Of a stretch of DNA of 8,425 nt, positions 6,257-8,425 are shown one piece after another. The notes below the pieces were generated by a model. That model saw only the letters and a list, made by a program, of their open reading frames with translations, was not told the DNA's origin and ran no database searches. Every line of letters begins with the position of its first letter. Position 1 is the stretch's first letter. Both the position numbers and the translations under genes were made by a program. Source of the stretch: Pseudomonadota bacterium (GTDB lineage Bacteria; Desulfobacterota; JAPLJL01); contig JAPLJL010000093.1 of the NCBI GenBank assembly GCA_026388615.1, positions 1 to 8,425 of the forward strand, in the 5' to 3' direction.

Positions 6257-7525
6257 ATGATAGATTTTGAACTCTCAGCGGGAACCAAGATGACCAAGAA
6301 GCTGATCCACTCGTTCGTGGAATCATCCTTTCGACCGCTGTCCCGAGAATTCGATGAAGAGGAACATAAAGATCCTGCCGATCTGATCCACTCTATTCAC
6401 GAGCTGATGAAGGGCGGCGGGATGACGGGAATGGGCTCGATGGCCGGCGGCGGAGATGAGAAAGAGGGAAAGAAGGAAAACAAACCCAAGAAACCCAAGG
6501 AACAGAACCTGATGGGCGTGATCCTGGCGGAAGAGCTCTTCTGGGGCGACGCCGGCCTGGCCCTGGCCATGCCCGGGCCCGGGCTGGGCGGGGCGGCCGT
6601 GCAGGCTACCGGGACCCCGGAGCAGAAAGAACGCATCATGAAACGCTTCTCCGGGGACGTTCCCGCCTACGGGGCGATGGCCATCACCGAGCCCGGCTGC
6701 GGCTCGGACACCTCGGCCGTTTCCACCACCGCCGCCCTGGATAAAAAAACCAACGAATGGATCCTGAATGGCGAGAAGATATTCGTATCCATGGGCAAAC
6801 GGGCCACCGTGATCTACGACGGGTTCGTGGTCGTCTGGGCTACCGTGGACCGCAAGGCGGGCCGGGCCGGGATCAAGCCTTTCATCGTGGAAAAAGGCAC
6901 CCCCGGGATGAAGGTGACCAAGCTCGAGCACAAGATGGGCATCCGGGCCTCGGACACCGCCGCCATGGTTTTCGAGGACTGCCGGATTCCTTACAACAAC
7001 ATCCTCGGCAGCGTGGAGGTGGCGAGCGACAAGGAAAAGACCGAAGGCTTCAAGGGCGTGATGAAAACCTTCGACGCCACCCGCCCCTTCGTCGCGGCGA
7101 TGGCCATCGGGGTGGCCCGGGCCGCTTATGACATGGTCCGGGAAATCCTGGATAAGGAAGGCGTCCGGATCCGCTACGGGGCCCCCATCGACCAGCTCAC
7201 GGTCCTGGAGCGGGACGTCCTGGACATGGAGGCCAGCCTGAAGGCCGCCCGGCTTCTCCTCTGGCGGGCCGCCGGGATGCTCGATAAAGGCGAGAGAAAC
7301 AACCTGGAAGCCTCCATGGCCAAGGCCAAGGCGGGGATGGTCGGCACCAAGGTGACCCAGAAAGCGGTCGAGATCCTGGGCCCCCTGGGCTATTCCCGTA
7401 AAATCCTGGTGGAAAAATTCATGCGCGACGCCAAGATCAACGACATCTTCGAGGGCACCGGGCAGATCCAGCTCCTGGTCATCGCCCGGAACATCCTGGG
7501 GTATACCCGGAAAGAACTAAAGTAA
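6257..7525 (+). CDS. Acyl-CoA dehydrogenase with Gly/Lys-rich insertion
   Basis: A 422-residue acyl-CoA dehydrogenase that should introduce the alpha-beta double bond into an acyl-CoA using FAD and pass electrons to an electron-transfer flavoprotein. The canonical flavin loop ITEPGCGSD is at 143-151, MGIRASDTAAMVFEDCRIP forms the middle-domain end, and the C-terminus has MRDAKINDIFEGTGQIQ, with the catalytic-position Glu at 399 and the usual last helix to 422. Between the first helices and the LAEELFWGD helix (90-98) lies an insertion of about 30 residues (52-82), first Gly/Met-rich, then a Lys/Glu/Pro-rich charged run, absent from ordinary family members. The start is supported by AAGGAGGT at 6243-6250, 6 nt from the ATG. 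No promoter is seen in the 54-nt gap, so it is cotranscribed with the upstream subunit. The TAA is followed by one base and then heptad repeats. Confidence 0.9.
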   Translation: MIDFELSAGTKMTKKLIHSFVESSFRPLSREFDEEEHKDPADLIHSIHELMKGGGMTGMGSMAGGGDEKEGKKENKPKKPKEQNLMGVILAEELFWGDAGLALAMPGPGLGGAAVQATGTPEQKERIMKRFSGDVPAYGAMAITEPGCGSDTSAVSTTAALDKKTNEWILNGEKIFVSMGKRATVIYDGFVVVWATVDRKAGRAGIKPFIVEKGTPGMKVTKLEHKMGIRASDTAAMVFEDCRIPYNNILGSVEVASDKEKTEGFKGVMKTFDATRPFVAAMAIGVARAAYDMVREILDKEGVRIRYGAPIDQLTVLERDVLDMEASLKAARLLLWRAAGMLDKGERNNLEASMAKAKAGMVGTKVTQKAVEILGPLGYSRKILVEKFMRDAKINDIFEGTGQIQLLVIARNILGYTRKELK

Positions 7526-7526
7526 A

Positions 7527-7560
7527 TTGACGAGTGTAGATTTACGAATGACGAATGAAC
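7527..7560 (+). repeat. Heptad array, unit TTGACGA (forward), locus 4a
   Basis: Units TTGACGA, GTGTAGA, TTTACGA, ATGACGA and a partial ATGAAC keep 7-bp phase and begin one base after the dehydrogenase stop codon. Complementary units are at 7595-7601 and 7635-7655. Confidence 0.8.
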
Positions 7561-7594
7561 TAAACAGATAATCGATTTGCGGATGCCTGATTAA

Positions 7595-7655
7595 TCGTCA
7601 ATCCCTCCGGGCCGTAGGCCCTACAAGGCCGGAGGCTGCAATCGTCAATCGTCAA
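7595..7655 (-). repeat. Reverse heptads (TCGTCAA) split by a palindrome, locus 4b
   Basis: One TCGTCAA lies at 7595-7601, and GCTGCAA, TCGTCAA, TCGTCAA at 7635-7655. Between them is a GC-rich palindromic block (7604-7635): outer arms CCTCC and GGAGG, an inner perfect GGGCC-gta-GGCCC (7609-7621), and GCCCTAC, the complement of the GTAGGGC edge seen at 2956-2962. The palindrome lies among reverse units here, and among forward units at locus 2, in opposite orientation, so the whole element appears inverted relative to locus 2. Confidence 0.75.
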
Positions 7656-7664
7656 TAATAAAAT

Positions 7665-7695
7665 AAGGGCGGGTGATTGGATCACCCGCCCTTTT
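7665..7695. terminator. Two-way intrinsic terminator between convergent genes
   Basis: A 13-bp perfect stem, AAGGGCGGGTGAT (7665-7677) and ATCACCCGCCCTT (7681-7693), closes a 3-nt loop. On the plus strand it continues as TTTT; on the minus strand it continues as CCCTTATTTTATTATT. It can end both the dehydrogenase operon from the left and the SCP2 gene from the right, 35 nt beyond the SCP2 stop codon. Confidence 0.85.
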
Positions 7696-7727
7696 AATTT
7701 GGCAGAATATTGCTCGGCAGAAAATAA

Positions 7728-8159
7728 TTAAAGGATAGCGCCGAGTTTCATCGCCAGGCTCATGTCTCCGGCGAATTTGATTTTCCCGGCCATGAAGGCA
7801 GCCTGCGGATCGAGTTTCCCAGCGGCCATGTCCTTGTAGTCAGACACTGCCATGGTGATGGTGCAATTGGGCTTCGGAGCCTTGCCCTTCTCCACAGCGA
7901 GAGTGCCCTTGTCCACCTTCACCTGCCATTCACCAGCCCCGGTAATTATGAACTGGAAAATCGCGGTAGTGGTGGCGAGTTTCTGCTTGGCATCCGGGCG
8001 TTGCCCAAAACCCCAAGGCATGATGATTTCAAAGGACTGCTCGGGGGAGGCGTCCTTGATGCATTCCCGCATGATCTTCTTGTCCTTCACGTTGGCCCCG
8101 ATTTCCGTCTCGAGAGTTTTGATTACTTCTTCCTTCGACATCTCAGGTTTTACCGGCAT
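7728..8159 (-). CDS. SCP2 sterol-carrier-domain protein
   Basis: A 143-residue soluble protein. Residues about 61-140 form a single SCP2 domain: FQFIITGAGEWQVKVDKGTL (68-87), KPNCTITMAVSDYKDMAAGK (96-115), then the characteristic DPQAAFMAGKIKFAGDMSLAMKL (117-139). The domain makes a hydrophobic tunnel that binds sterols, fatty acids or their CoA esters. The first 60 residues (MSKEEVIKTLETEI onward) are a helical extension with no family that I recognise. There is no signal peptide, so it acts in the cytoplasm. AAAGGAG (8172-8166) is 6 nt before the ATG. It converges on the acyl-CoA dehydrogenase operon and shares a promoter block with it, which suggests it carries or presents the lipid substrate. 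Thioester hydrolysis or ketothiolase roles are not supported, as no such domains are fused. Confidence 0.9.
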   Translation of the reverse strand: MPVKPEMSKEEVIKTLETEIGANVKDKKIMRECIKDASPEQSFEIIMPWGFGQRPDAKQKLATTTAIFQFIITGAGEWQVKVDKGTLAVEKGKAPKPNCTITMAVSDYKDMAAGKLDPQAAFMAGKIKFAGDMSLAMKLGAIL

Positions 8160-8213
8160 AACTTTCTCCTTTCGTAAAATAGTAATTTAAACTAACCCTT
8201 GCCTACGATTTAA

Positions 8214-8241
8214 TTTAGTAAGAGGAAATATACTATTGTAA
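8214..8241 (-). promoter_or_regulatory. Probable operator of the SCP2 gene, shared with the dehydrogenase promoter
   Basis: Reading the minus strand, TTAC at 8241-8238 and TTACTAAA at 8221-8214 are 20 bp apart and flank the -10 box, just as at 4977-5004. The two 28-bp blocks agree at 21 positions without gaps. An additional TTACTAT occurs further down the leader (plus-strand ATAGTAA at 8179-8185). Confidence 0.55.
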
Positions 8242-8254
8242 AAATCCTTGTCAA
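8227..8254 (-). promoter_or_regulatory. Promoter of the SCP2 gene
   Basis: On the minus strand, TTGACA (8254-8249) and TATATT (8232-8227) are separated by 16 bp. Transcription would start near 8220, leaving a leader of about 60 nt with a good ribosome site. Confidence 0.7.
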
Positions 8255-8330
8255 GTACTTCCTGAAAATTTTTTTCCGTCCCCGCTTTTCGCCTTGACCC
8301 CTTTACGATCCTCATTACATAAGAAGCGCA

Positions 8331-8425
8331 ATGATTAACTTCAGGCATTATTCGAAAAAAACCTTGTTCCTTTTATTAATACCGGCTTTATTTGCCCTCA
8401 CCGACGGCTGCGGTGACAGCAAGTT
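8331..8425 (+). CDS. Probable lipoprotein, 5' end only
   Basis: An ATG at 8331 opens a frame that stays open to the window end (31 codons). The product begins with a basic stretch (MINFRHYSKK), a hydrophobic core (TLFLLLIPALFAL) and then TDGCG, which looks like a lipoprotein signal with Cys27 as the modified residue, although the residues before the Cys (L-T-D-G) fit the lipobox only loosely. The ribosome site (AAGAAG, about 6 nt upstream) is weak. The gene is divergent from the SCP2 gene. The mature function is not visible. Confidence 0.55.
   Translation, partial: MINFRHYSKKTLFLLLIPALFALTDGCGDSK

Noticed and set aside
7852..8190. 112-codon plus-strand frame over the SCP2 gene
   Set aside because: It is antisense to a clear SCP2 domain and lacks a ribosome site.
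8293..8321. Promoter of the lipoprotein gene (TTGACC, then TACATA)
   Set aside because: The -10 match is poor and the transcript would start only a few bases from the ATG; too weak to annotate.

Overview
The window reads as chromosomal DNA of a Gram-negative anaerobe or facultative anaerobe, most likely a deltaproteobacterium in the broad sense (Desulfobacterota). The reasons are GC-rich genes separated by AT-rich gaps, a PpiD-like envelope chaperone, a probable lipoprotein, paired acyl-CoA dehydrogenases, and gaps filled with short tandem repeats. The lineage is inferred from general character, not from a marker gene.

Layout. Positions 2-481 hold the 3' part of an EamA/DMT-family transporter. 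Positions 730-2004 encode an MFS carrier resembling the oxalate/formate antiporter group. It overlaps by 7 nt a metallo-beta-lactamase-fold hydrolase (1998-2885). Positions 3251-4822 encode a membrane-anchored periplasmic SurA_N/PpiD-like chaperone that ends at a strong intrinsic terminator (4914-4944). A promoter at about 4965-4991 drives two adjacent acyl-CoA dehydrogenase genes (5087-6202 and 6257-7525). The first is divergent in its flavin loop and short at its C-terminus. The second has a canonical flavin motif plus a Gly/Lys-rich insertion. On the minus strand, converging on this pair, is an SCP2 sterol-carrier-domain protein (8159-7728), with a two-way terminator between them. A probable lipoprotein gene starts at 8331 and runs off the window.

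Two patterns stand out beyond the genes. First, all four boundaries where one transcription unit ends on the plus strand carry arrays of 7-bp repeats. Three of them also carry the complementary arrays further on, so large hairpins are possible. The unit differs by locus (GTTTCGA, TTGACGA, TTGCGGA), but the architecture, array edges and parts of the spacer are shared, and arrays start within about 10 nt of the upstream stop codon. Second, the acyl-CoA dehydrogenase promoter and the SCP2 promoter share a 28-bp block around the -10 box (21 of 28 identical by eye), with TTAC half-sites exactly 20 bp apart. This suggests one regulator controls the convergent units.

The likely functional theme on the right is acyl-CoA oxidation of a bulky or sterol/isoprenoid-like substrate. 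Two dehydrogenase subunits possibly form one heteromer, with an SCP2 protein as lipid or acyl-CoA carrier. The substrate cannot be read from the sequence.
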